In this document: positions 37,076 through 45,622 of the stretch, piece by piece
Numbering within the stretch: the stretch's first letter is position 1
Layout of the letters: every line of letters starts with the position of its first letter
Source of the DNA: JBCDJI01 sp964351865
GTDB taxonomy: Bacteria; Verrucomicrobiota; Verrucomicrobiia; Methylacidiphilales; JBCBYL01
Length of the DNA stretch: 64,000 nt
Assembly: GCA_964351865.1 (NCBI GenBank)
Contig: CAYGPJ010000016.1
Span: 1-64,000 of the forward strand
Reading direction: 5' to 3'
Program-made: the position numbers and the translations under genes
The notes under the pieces: generated by a model
Seen by the model: the letters and a program-made list of their open reading frames with translations, nothing else
The model's database searches: none
Told to the model about the DNA's origin: nothing

Positions 37076-38068
37076 ATGAACCAAGAAAATCTATCGGAAC
37101 TTGAATCTCAAGTGGAAGCTGCCAGTTCCTGGATTCCTGCCATCATGCAGGAAATGTCTAAGGTGGTGGTCGGGCAACAATATCTCATCAAGCGACTGCT
37201 CATTGGCCTGCTTTCGGATGGCCACGTTTTGCTGGAAGGCGTTCCCGGCTTAGCGAAAACCACGACGATCAATGCTCTCGCCAGAACGATTCAGGCGGAT
37301 TTTAAACGGATCCAATTTACTCCTGATTTATTGCCATCCGACATTGTCGGAACCCTTATCTACAATCCGCAAACCCAGGAATATACCACCAAAAAGGGCC
37401 CGATTTTTGCCAATCTGGTGCTTGCGGATGAAATTAACCGTTCGCCCGCAAAGGTTCAAAGCGCCTTGTTGGAGGCGATGCAGGAGCATCAGGTGACCCT
37501 GGGAGATCAATCCTACAAGCTTCCCGAACCCTTCCTGGTTCTGGCTACCCAAAATCCTGTCGAACAGGAAGGCACCTATCCGTTGCCGGAAGCTCAGGTT
37601 GATCGCTTCATGCTGAAGGTGGTGGTGGGTTATGGCAATGAAGAGGAAGAGAAACAAGTGCTGCGCATCATGGGGCATACCGGAGAGAAGCCGAGCATCG
37701 ACCCCATTATTTCTGACGAGGTCATCTTACAGCTGCGCCAGCTGGTCAACCAGGTCTATGTCGACGAGACGATAGAGGATTACATTGTGCGACTTGTTTT
37801 CGCGACGCGCTATTCCAAAGATATTGATCCTAAGCTGGATGGGTTGATCCGATTCGGGGCTTCCCCCCGTGCCACAATCAATCTGACCCTCGCTTCCCGC
37901 GCCCATGCTTTTATGGAAGGCCGCGCTTACGTGACACCGCTCGACGTGCGTGCTATCGCTATTGACGTGCTGCGGCATCGCTTGCTTTTGACTTATGAGG
38001 CGGAAGCCGAAGAAGTCACCAGCGAGGATTTGGTCAACATTATCCTGGATAAAGTCTACGTCCCTTAA
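37076..38068 (+). CDS. moxR: MoxR-family AAA+ ATPase
   Basis: 330 aa from ATG 37076. An upstream TTG would add 31 unlikely residues. Walker A is GVPGLAKTT (55-63), Walker B is LVLADE (about 114-119), and the sensor-1-type LATQNPVEQEGTYPLPEAQ stretch and the arginine-rich C-terminal lid follow. MoxR ATPases are chaperone-like partners of VWA-domain proteins. This is the first gene of a six-gene Bat-type cluster. An AATAATAATTATCC box ends 5 bases before the start codon. Confidence 0.95.
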   Translation: MNQENLSELESQVEAASSWIPAIMQEMSKVVVGQQYLIKRLLIGLLSDGHVLLEGVPGLAKTTTINALARTIQADFKRIQFTPDLLPSDIVGTLIYNPQTQEYTTKKGPIFANLVLADEINRSPAKVQSALLEAMQEHQVTLGDQSYKLPEPFLVLATQNPVEQEGTYPLPEAQVDRFMLKVVVGYGNEEEEKQVLRIMGHTGEKPSIDPIISDEVILQLRQLVNQVYVDETIEDYIVRLVFATRYSKDIDPKLDGLIRFGASPRATINLTLASRAHAFMEGRAYVTPLDVRAIAIDVLRHRLLLTYEAEAEEVTSEDLVNIILDKVYVP

Positions 38069-38110
38069 GGAGCGCATCACAACGGTTGATCGTCAGTCTC
38101 CCCGCAGCGA

Positions 38111-38989
38111 ATGATCCCCAAAGAATATTTAAAGAAAATCCGTCAGATCGAGATCCGAACCAGTCGACTGGCTCAGGAACTCCTTACCGGTGCTTACCAC
38201 TCCACTTTTAAAGGTCGAGGAATGGATTTCGAAGAGGTGCGGGAATATCAGATTGGCGATGACGTGCGCACGATTGACTGGAACGTCTCTGCCCGTACCA
38301 ACATTACGCACATTAAAAAATTCCGGGAAGAGCGTGAATTGCCAATTGCGATTCTGGTCGATATCAGTGCCTCAGGAGTGGTGGGTGTGGGGGAACAATC
38401 GAAACGCGATCTGGCTGCAGAAATTGCATCGGTGCTGGCGTTCAGTGCTTCCCGGAATGGTGATCGGGTGGGTCTGATTCTTTTCACGGACCAGGTTGAA
38501 AAATACATTCCCGCCCGCAAGGGCCGATCACATATTTTTCGGCTGATTCACGAAATTCTTTTTTTTATTCCGGACCATACGGGCACGCGGATTGATAAGG
38601 CACTCCAATTTCTGAATCATGTTTTTCCTCGGCGCGCGGTCGTTTTTCTTATCTCAGATTTTATCGACGAGGGCTTTGAAAAGATCCTCAAGGTCACGAA
38701 CCAGAAGCATGATCTCATCGCGATCCAGATTGCCGATCCGAGTGAGTCAGTGCTGCCGGATGCCGGTTGGGTTTCGATGGAAGACGCCGAAACGGGTGAG
38801 GGAGTGGAAATTAATACCAGCGACCCCGCGATAAGAGAAGCCTATGAAAAAGCTGCTCAGGAACGGTTTCAATCCCGGAAGCAAATGCTGCGCCGGGCCG
38901 GACTTGATCTGATTGAAGCCCAGACCGGAAAACCCTTTATCAATGAGCTACGTCAATTTTTCGAGCGGCGACTCGCTAGAAAGCATTAA
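38111..38989 (+). CDS. DUF58 domain protein
   Basis: 292 aa, cytoplasmic, with no membrane segment. The DUF58 hallmark GRGMDFEEVREYQIGDDVRT followed by IDWNVSART is at about 35-62. The VWA-like fold follows (AILVDISASGVVG, VFLISDFIDEGFE), with a degenerate MIDAS: D-x-S-x-S appears as DISAS. DUF58 proteins are constant companions of MoxR. The stop overlaps the next start by one base (TAATG). Confidence 0.93.
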   Translation: MIPKEYLKKIRQIEIRTSRLAQELLTGAYHSTFKGRGMDFEEVREYQIGDDVRTIDWNVSARTNITHIKKFREERELPIAILVDISASGVVGVGEQSKRDLAAEIASVLAFSASRNGDRVGLILFTDQVEKYIPARKGRSHIFRLIHEILFFIPDHTGTRIDKALQFLNHVFPRRAVVFLISDFIDEGFEKILKVTNQKHDLIAIQIADPSESVLPDAGWVSMEDAETGEGVEINTSDPAIREAYEKAAQERFQSRKQMLRRAGLDLIEAQTGKPFINELRQFFERRLARKH

Positions 38990-39522
38990 TGGACGAAGCA
39001 CAAACCGACATTATTGAAAATCTGGAGCTGTTGATGGCTCCCGATCCCCATACGTGGATGATACCTACGGTGGGGGTACTCAGCCTGCTTTTGCTGAGCG
39101 CGGTTGTCGTTTGGTGGCTCTATCGGAGACGCAAACTCCCGTTTCAGGAGCCGGCCCCCATCCCGCCCGATGTGGTCGCTCTCCGGGAGTTTGAGCGTAT
39201 CCGTCCGATGCTCGAAAGTGAAGACGACCGCACCATAGTGGTCGAAGTATCAAGGGTCTTGCGGTATTACATTGAGGGGCGATTCGCTATTCGTGCCCCG
39301 CGCCTGTCCACGGAGGAATTTCTCTATCTGGCGGAACACGACGATGCGTTAGATTCCGAACAGCAGGCGGTGCTGGCGCGATTTCTGATGCAATGTGATC
39401 GCGTTAAATTTGCCCGTGATCACCTGGCAAACGAGATGGTCATGGCTCTATTCGAGATGGCGGTAACATTCGTTCACCAGACACGTGAGGTGACGCCAGC
39501 AGCAGAGGAGTCCCTTCCATGA
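38989..39522 (+). CDS. DUF4381-type membrane protein of the Bat cluster
   Basis: 177 aa. One transmembrane segment lies at about residues 23-45 (MIPTVGVLSLLLLSAVVVWW). A soluble part follows with RVLRYYIEGRFAIRAPRLST and EEFLY, the pattern of DUF4381 proteins. Proteins of this type sit between DUF58 and the VWA proteins in MoxR clusters; their function is not known. Its stop overlaps the start of the next gene by four bases (ATGA), and a GAGGAG sequence lies just upstream of that start, so translation is coupled. Confidence 0.85.
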   Translation: MDEAQTDIIENLELLMAPDPHTWMIPTVGVLSLLLLSAVVVWWLYRRRKLPFQEPAPIPPDVVALREFERIRPMLESEDDRTIVVEVSRVLRYYIEGRFAIRAPRLSTEEFLYLAEHDDALDSEQQAVLARFLMQCDRVKFARDHLANEMVMALFEMAVTFVHQTREVTPAAEESLP

Positions 39523-40481
39523 GCTGGGATCAAATCAAGGAATTCGGTTTTGGGCACCCTTGGTGGTTGCTGCTGCTTCCGGTTCTCTGGTGGTGGTTTC
39601 GCCGACTGGGTCAGGCGGGACCCTCCGCTGCGATAGCTCATTCTTCCACCAGCCTGCTGGCTCGACTGAGCCTGCCTCGGAAAGGGAGCCCGGGGAAAAT
39701 CCTCCGAGGACTTCGTTTCATTGCCCTCGCCCTGTTGATAATCGCATTGGCTCGACCTCGGGTGCCGACCGGTGAAATCAACGATCCTAATAAGGGCATC
39801 GACATCATGCTGGTCTGCGATGTGTCGTTATCGATGGATACTCGGGACTTTACCTTGGGTAGTAAGAAAATTACCAGGCGTGAGGCATTGCTGGAGGCCA
39901 TCTCAGAATTTGTGGACGGTCGGAAAAGCGACCGGATCGGGATGATCGGATTTGCCAAATATACCTATCTGCTCAGCCCGATGACAACGGATGCGAACTG
40001 GATTAAGAATGTCTTCAAATTAGTTGAGCTCAAAAACGGAACGGCTGTCGGGGATGGGATATTTGCCGCGGTCGATAAACTGGAAGAGAATGACAAGCGG
40101 TCCAAGGTGATTATCCTGGTAACCGACGGGATTAACAACCAAGGGCGGAATCCGATTGATGCGGGTGAATATGCCAAGGAAAAGGAGGTCCGGATTTACG
40201 CGCTGCAGATTAAAGATATTCAACGTGTCCAGTCATCGGGGTTGGAAAAGAATGAGTTGAATCAGATCGCCACCAACACGGGGGGGCAATATTTTCAGGC
40301 TTCTGACACCAGCGCCCTTAAACAGATTTATCGCCAAATCGATCGGATGGAAAAGCACGAATATGATTCGCGCCGTTTTCTGCTTTTTAATGAGTGGTAC
40401 CCATGGGTTTTGGGTGTTGCCGTGGTGCTGCTACTTTTTGAGTGGCTTGCCGCCCAAACGTTTTGGAGTCGTTTGCCATGA
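39519..40481 (+). CDS. batA: BatA-like von Willebrand A membrane protein
   Basis: 320 aa. Membrane segments lie near residues 12-26 and 63-78 and at the C-terminus (about 290-308). The VWA domain between them has a complete MIDAS motif, D101-V-S103-L-S105, in MLVCDVSLSMDTRD, and LVTDGINNQG as the later metal strand. A small N-terminal BatA segment (FGHPWWLLLLPVLWWWFRR) precedes it. It overlaps both neighbouring genes by four bases. It probably works with MoxR and BatB in envelope stress tolerance, as shown for Bat proteins of Bacteroidota and Leptospira. Confidence 0.92.
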   Translation: MSWDQIKEFGFGHPWWLLLLPVLWWWFRRLGQAGPSAAIAHSSTSLLARLSLPRKGSPGKILRGLRFIALALLIIALARPRVPTGEINDPNKGIDIMLVCDVSLSMDTRDFTLGSKKITRREALLEAISEFVDGRKSDRIGMIGFAKYTYLLSPMTTDANWIKNVFKLVELKNGTAVGDGIFAAVDKLEENDKRSKVIILVTDGINNQGRNPIDAGEYAKEKEVRIYALQIKDIQRVQSSGLEKNELNQIATNTGGQYFQASDTSALKQIYRQIDRMEKHEYDSRRFLLFNEWYPWVLGVAVVLLLFEWLAAQTFWSRLP

Positions 40482-41638
40482 AGTTTGCTTATGTCTATTT
40501 CCTCATTGGCGTCCCGTTGCTGGTGGCTGGAGGTTATTGGCTTTACGGTTGGGCGCTCAAGCAGCGGCAACGGAAGCTGGAGCTATTCAGTCCTGCCGCC
40601 CGGCACGCTACCATCCTGCGCACCGTCGATACGCGCGCCCAACGACTCAAGGCCTGGCTGCTTCTCGCTGGCCTTAGCCTGCTGTTGGTGGCGTTGGCGC
40701 GACCGCTCTGGAGCCCGAAAGACGATTCAGCTGATCAAGTCGGTGCGGAGTTTTATTTCATCCTCGATGTGTCGCGCAGTATGCAGGTTCGCGATGTTAA
40801 ACCCGATCGTCTGCGTGCCGTTAAGGATTCGCTGTCCCAATGGATTGTGAAGCGGACCGGGGACCGGGTGGGGTTGATTCTGGTGGCTGGAGATGCCTTC
40901 GTGCAGGCCCCGTTGACATCGGACTATACCGCTTTCAAACAGGTTCTCGAACAGTCCGGCCCGCAATCAATTTCACAGGGAGGAACGAAACTTCCCAGTG
41001 CCATCGTAGCGGCAGTTAAGGTGTTAAAAGAAACCGAACAGCGCCAGAAAATCGTCGTCATTATCAGCGACGGTGAAAACCTGGAAGAGGATCCGATCTC
41101 CTACATCCGGCAAGCACGAGAGCAATTGGAACAGCAAATCACCTTTTATACCGTCGGGGTCGGGACGGTGGATGGGGGGAAAGTGCCTAAATATGATGAT
41201 AGGCAGGTAAGAAAAAATAACTCCGGAATCGACTATTCAAAGCCTCCTCAACGTTTTGTCAGAGACGAGTACGGGATGGAGGTGACGAGCCGACTCGATG
41301 AGCGAACCCTGCGAGGGATCGCCCTGGCCGGGAATGGCCGGTATTATCACTTTGATCCGGAAGGGGATATCTGGGAGACGATTTATGAGGAAGCGATTGA
41401 GCCGCTGGCGACTAAGGTCGACAAGTTGGACATCCAGGATTATACTGAGCTATTCCAGATTCCACTTTTGCTGGCACTGGTTGTCCTGGCTTATGAGATT
41501 TCAATTTCCACCCGAATCAAGAACCCGAAGCGGATTGAATCTGTGGTTAGTCTGCCACGGCCGGAAGCGGCCCCGACGGCATCAGAAATGGATTCACGCC
41601 CCCTTCCCGAAGCCAAAACAAAACCCCAAGCCTTGTGA
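40478..41638 (+). CDS. batB: BatB-like von Willebrand A membrane protein
   Basis: 386 aa from ATG 40478, which overlaps the batA stop (ATGA). A reading that begins 12 codons earlier is not needed. Membrane segments lie at about 4-25 and 59-76 and near 335-350. The MIDAS is D97-V-S99-R-S101 (FILDVSRSMQVRD), with IISDGENLEED as the later loop. It is the usual second VWA partner. The last bases overlap the GTG start of the TPR gene (GTGA), continuing the translational coupling. Confidence 0.92.
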   Translation: MKFAYVYFLIGVPLLVAGGYWLYGWALKQRQRKLELFSPAARHATILRTVDTRAQRLKAWLLLAGLSLLLVALARPLWSPKDDSADQVGAEFYFILDVSRSMQVRDVKPDRLRAVKDSLSQWIVKRTGDRVGLILVAGDAFVQAPLTSDYTAFKQVLEQSGPQSISQGGTKLPSAIVAAVKVLKETEQRQKIVVIISDGENLEEDPISYIRQAREQLEQQITFYTVGVGTVDGGKVPKYDDRQVRKNNSGIDYSKPPQRFVRDEYGMEVTSRLDERTLRGIALAGNGRYYHFDPEGDIWETIYEEAIEPLATKVDKLDIQDYTELFQIPLLLALVVLAYEISISTRIKNPKRIESVVSLPRPEAAPTASEMDSRPLPEAKTKPQAL

Positions 41639-43512
41639 AAGTTGATCAGTTCATTATCGTCATTTTCATCAGTAGCACATTGATGACCACCTCCGGCCAG
41701 ACGGCCTCTGTACTGACCGTGCAGCAAGCTGAGGAATGGGTTCGCAATGGAAAAGCGGCTGAAGCGGCCGAATCATTGCGCGAAATCGCTCAGAAAAATC
41801 CCGAAGATCTTTACGCGTTGTATAATTATGGGGTCGCCTGTTACGCCAATGAAGATTATCTGGAAGCGTCCAAAGCGTTTGGCGAAATTTCCAGAAGTGA
41901 AGATAAGGCGCTATGGACTCTGGCGATGACCCAGATGGGGAATGCCCAATATCGGCTGGGCGAAGCATTGCTGAAGCATAATAAGCCGGAAGCTGCTATG
42001 ATTGCATGGGAAAGGGCCGTCGATCACTATACCAGTGGCCTCGAAGAAAAACCGGATAAGAATACCCGAACCAATCTCAAAATAGTCGGACAAAAATATA
42101 AAACGCTGCTGGTCGAGTTGGGGGAGAAGCGGCTCAAGCAAGGACGGGAATCCGACCAGCATCGTTGGCGCGTACGTTATCTGTCTGAAGCACTCGTTCC
42201 GCTGGAAAAAGCCGCTGCCTACGACCCCGAGGACGCAGTGGTTCAGGCCTTGTTGAAAGAAGCGGAGCAGCTGTATGCGCAAACGATGGCAGCGGAGGCG
42301 CGAAAGAATCGAGAACAAGCCTACGAGCTTAATCAAAAGGCTAATGCCCTGGCCGAAAAAGCCGTGTCTGAGGATAATCAGAAAAAGAAGAAGCAATTAT
42401 TGAAAGAGGCTCGTAAGCATCGTCATCAGGAAAATCGCGAACGCCAGAATGCCAATGAAAATTACCAGCGAGCCCTCCAGTCCACTCCTGATGACCAGGC
42501 GCTTCAGCAAGAATTCGCGGACTACAAAACTGAGCAGGCAGACTATGAACTCAATGATGCCAAAGAATATCTGGCGGAGGCGGATGTGGTCGAAGAAAAG
42601 GATGAGCGAAGAACATTGGAGAAGCAGGAATCGCTGCTGAACCAGGCACTCGAACGAATCGATACGGCCATGGAGCTGGATCCCGGAAACAAAGAGGGGG
42701 AGCAACTACGCGCCCAAACCCGGCAACGACTGGAAGCCAATGCGATGGCTCAAGCGCGAAGCTTGATGGAATATGCCGCAGAGGTAGCAGAACGGGCTAA
42801 GGAACGGAGTGTTGGCCCGTATGCCAAGGCGGCCGAGAATTATCGCAAGGCACTGGAGCAGAATTCTGAAAACCAGGAAGCCAAGCAAGGGGTTGCTGAG
42901 GCGGAGCAGGCTCTGGCCGAAGCTTACATGGCGGCAGGAGAAAAAGAGCTGGCAACAGCCGAAGCCATGATGGCAGCCACCCGGCAACCACCAGCCGATG
43001 CGGCTGTGGCAAAACAAAAGAAACAGGCCGCATCCGAGAACTCCCCTGCAGACCAGAAGCAACCGTCCAAGTCCCCGAAAGAGCCGGGCCTTAAAGAACT
43101 TCAGGAACAGATTGGCCATCTGGAAAAAGCGGCGCAAAGTTTCGCCCAGGCCGAGGCCATCGCACCCGGTCAAACCGACTCCGAGCAAAGAGAAACCGAA
43201 GCGACCGAAAAGCTGAATGACGTTCGCAATCAACTGGACCAGGTTCTCGCAGCATCCAACGCTGCAGAGAATGCAGCAATGGCTCAGAATGAATCTTCCG
43301 AGAGTTCATCTGAAAGCGATTCAGACGTTTCCCGGCCTTCCTCGAAAGAACCCTCGAGCCAGGCTGCGATCGCTCAAAACCCTTCGGAAAAAGAATCCCC
43401 TGAATTCGAGGCCATTCAAATCTTGAGCTTCAGCGAGGTTCGCGGAAAATCCTCCTCCGGCAAAGGAGCGTTTGAAGACAGGTCAGAAGATAAATTCATC
43501 CGCGACTGGTAG
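41635..43512 (+). CDS. Large TPR/coiled-coil protein of the Bat cluster (BatC-like)
   Basis: 625 aa from a GTG start that overlaps the batB stop by four bases. A Sec signal ends near TSGQ. TPR-type helices fill residues about 27-230 (WVRNGKAAEAAESLREIAQ, LYALYNYGVACYANEDYLEA). A very long alanine/glutamate/lysine-rich helical region with coiled-coil character follows (about 200-540), then a serine/glutamate-rich low-complexity stretch (about 540-595). The tail is FEDRSEDKFIRDW. BatC/BatE proteins have TPRs, but this one is much longer because of the coiled coil. It closes the operon; the next gene is convergent. Confidence 0.85.
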   Translation: MKVDQFIIVIFISSTLMTTSGQTASVLTVQQAEEWVRNGKAAEAAESLREIAQKNPEDLYALYNYGVACYANEDYLEASKAFGEISRSEDKALWTLAMTQMGNAQYRLGEALLKHNKPEAAMIAWERAVDHYTSGLEEKPDKNTRTNLKIVGQKYKTLLVELGEKRLKQGRESDQHRWRVRYLSEALVPLEKAAAYDPEDAVVQALLKEAEQLYAQTMAAEARKNREQAYELNQKANALAEKAVSEDNQKKKKQLLKEARKHRHQENRERQNANENYQRALQSTPDDQALQQEFADYKTEQADYELNDAKEYLAEADVVEEKDERRTLEKQESLLNQALERIDTAMELDPGNKEGEQLRAQTRQRLEANAMAQARSLMEYAAEVAERAKERSVGPYAKAAENYRKALEQNSENQEAKQGVAEAEQALAEAYMAAGEKELATAEAMMAATRQPPADAAVAKQKKQAASENSPADQKQPSKSPKEPGLKELQEQIGHLEKAAQSFAQAEAIAPGQTDSEQRETEATEKLNDVRNQLDQVLAASNAAENAAMAQNESSESSSESDSDVSRPSSKEPSSQAAIAQNPSEKESPEFEAIQILSFSEVRGKSSSGKGAFEDRSEDKFIRDW

Positions 43513-43636
43513 CGCGGGCCATCTACCTGGATATTCGTGAGAAGTGAGTACAGGCGAGGCGAGAAGTGTTCGCACGCCTTGATTCGATAAATCGAACCCA
43601 TCTGTAGACTCATGGCAAGTTCTGTAGGGCATGGCA

Positions 43637-45478
43637 TTACTGCTCTGGAATCAGCGTGATGGTTCGAAGGCGTATCGGATTCCACTGACCCTTCACGGGG
43701 TGAATTTTCAGCTCATAAACTCCGGGCTCTGTGATATTGAGTGTTCCCAGCGTTACGGGGCTAAAGGTTTCCTCACTGCCGGTGGCTTTAATTGAGACTT
43801 CCTTTTTGTCATCGTCGTTTAGCTGATAGGTCAGAGTCGCTGCCTGTTCCGCCGCGATTTCGGTGCTGATGGTGAAACCTCCGGGTTGAGAGACATTGAA
43901 TGTCCAACTGACCCAGGCGCCCTCTCTATTCCAGTTTTCAATATGGTCTGCGTCGTCGATGGTGCTGACTTTAAGTTGGGAATTCATGACGCTGTGCAGA
44001 TCTGCCCACGTCGGGGTCAGGGACAACGTACCATCGGCTGACTGCTTCAGGATGGTTTTTTGAAAATCCATCTTGCCACGAACTTGAAGCTGAATAACGG
44101 ATACGTAGGGGTCGGGGGCCTGATCAGGGAGTTGTATCGTGATCCCTTTCCCGTGTTGATCTTCGTAAGCACGGAATGTCAGATCCTGCTGGTCGGCTAT
44201 CAGTTGAATCGATTCCGGCGGTGACCCGAAACCGGGAACCTTCAATTGTCCATCCTGTGGCCAATCGAAAACATGTAGGTAAACGGTGGCTCCGTCTTCG
44301 CGAAGTTTGACCGTAGAGCGCCCCCAGAGGAAGCGACCAAAAGGACTGGCCGTGGTGCCGTAAATGGAGTCACCATTCACCTCCATCCAGGCACCGATTT
44401 CTTCCAGTCGATCAATACTTTCCTGCGGGATCGTACCGTCCGGTTTCGGACCGATATTGAGCAGGAAATTGCCTCCCTTGCTGGCGATGTCGCAGAGTTT
44501 TCGGAGCATGTCTTTGGTCGATTTCCAGTGATGATCGTAACTCTTGTAGCCCCAGGTATCATTCATGGTCATGCAGACTTCCCAGTCTCGGTCCTTGAAT
44601 CCGGTGGCTGGGATGTGTTGTTCCGGAGTATCGGTATCCCCTTGATAGTCACCGCCCAGACGGTTGTTGTGAATGATGCCGGGAACTAATCGCAGTGCCG
44701 GGATGAGTTTTTCCGCACGTTCCTGATTCATCCACTGCGGAGTATCCCACCAGAGGATATCCGGCTGATAACGGGTGAGAATTTCTTGGACTTGAGGCAA
44801 GGCAATGGAGTCGAGGTAAGCATCAAAATTACCCTCATGGGCGGGATCCCAGCCTTCGCCTTCGTTGAAGGGACGGAATTTAGCCCCGCCGGGATGGACC
44901 CAATCCTGGGCTTGAGAATAATAAAGCCCGAATTTAAGGCCTTCTGCGCGGGTGGCATCAGCCAGTGGGCCGATCAGATCTTTGCCGTAGGGACTGGCAT
45001 CGGCGATGTCCCAGTCACTGGCATCGGAGGGAAAGAGTGCAAAACCATCGTGATGTTTAGCGGTAATGACGATATAGCGCATGCCCGCTTTTTTTGCGAG
45101 TTTCGCCCAATAGGCCGGGTCGTATTGCACCGGATTAAATTCGGAAGAATAGGTTTTGTATTCCGCTACAGGAATTCTTCCACGTAACATAATCCACTCG
45201 CCGATGCCGGGTATCTCTTTTCCCTGGTAGATGCCGGCTGGAACCGCATAGACACCCCAGTGAATGAACATACCGAACCGGGCTTCGCGCCACCACGCCA
45301 TCCGTGCGTCGCGTTGCTCCCGGGTCTCGTTGGCATAAGGGTCCGGCACACCCGACTCCTCAAGGGGAGGAACATCGGGTGGAGTCGGAGTATTAGATGC
45401 GACGTCGGATGATGACTGACACCCCACCATACCGGCTAGTAATACGGCGAAAGAAACGGCTAAAAAAACGGATTGCAT
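43637..45478 (-). CDS. GH29 alpha-L-fucosidase lipoprotein with C-terminal carbohydrate-binding-like domain
   Basis: 613 aa from ATG 45478; ATG 45505 is possible but the later start leaves a compact lipoprotein signal (MQSVFLAVSFAVLLAGMVG-C). The GH29 barrel covers about 45-390. FGMFIHWGVYAVPAG, YIVITAKHHDGFALFPS and the nucleophile Asp245 in DILWWDTPQWM are all typical, as is NFLLNIGPKPDGTIP. The all-beta domain follows, and residues about 510-610 form a separate sandwich (GGFTISTEIAAEQAATLTYQ) like the one at the end of the GH29 at 55826-57610. It is a retaining fucosidase. It lies 118 bp downstream of the beta-helix/CBM96-like gene (on the strand). Confidence 0.93.
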   Translation of the reverse strand: MQSVFLAVSFAVLLAGMVGCQSSSDVASNTPTPPDVPPLEESGVPDPYANETREQRDARMAWWREARFGMFIHWGVYAVPAGIYQGKEIPGIGEWIMLRGRIPVAEYKTYSSEFNPVQYDPAYWAKLAKKAGMRYIVITAKHHDGFALFPSDASDWDIADASPYGKDLIGPLADATRAEGLKFGLYYSQAQDWVHPGGAKFRPFNEGEGWDPAHEGNFDAYLDSIALPQVQEILTRYQPDILWWDTPQWMNQERAEKLIPALRLVPGIIHNNRLGGDYQGDTDTPEQHIPATGFKDRDWEVCMTMNDTWGYKSYDHHWKSTKDMLRKLCDIASKGGNFLLNIGPKPDGTIPQESIDRLEEIGAWMEVNGDSIYGTTASPFGRFLWGRSTVKLREDGATVYLHVFDWPQDGQLKVPGFGSPPESIQLIADQQDLTFRAYEDQHGKGITIQLPDQAPDPYVSVIQLQVRGKMDFQKTILKQSADGTLSLTPTWADLHSVMNSQLKVSTIDDADHIENWNREGAWVSWTFNVSQPGGFTISTEIAAEQAATLTYQLNDDDKKEVSIKATGSEETFSPVTLGTLNITEPGVYELKIHPVKGQWNPIRLRTITLIPEQ

Positions 45479-45622
45479 TCGGCGAAGATTAGATCCAATA
45501 AACATCCATATTTATTAGATGATGTGCTGAATGTGACAATACCTCTTGAAGGTCAATTTTAATCAAGCAACTGATAACGCCTTCTGCTTTCATCAAGTGC
45601 TACAGGCTCCAGCCTATTCTCC

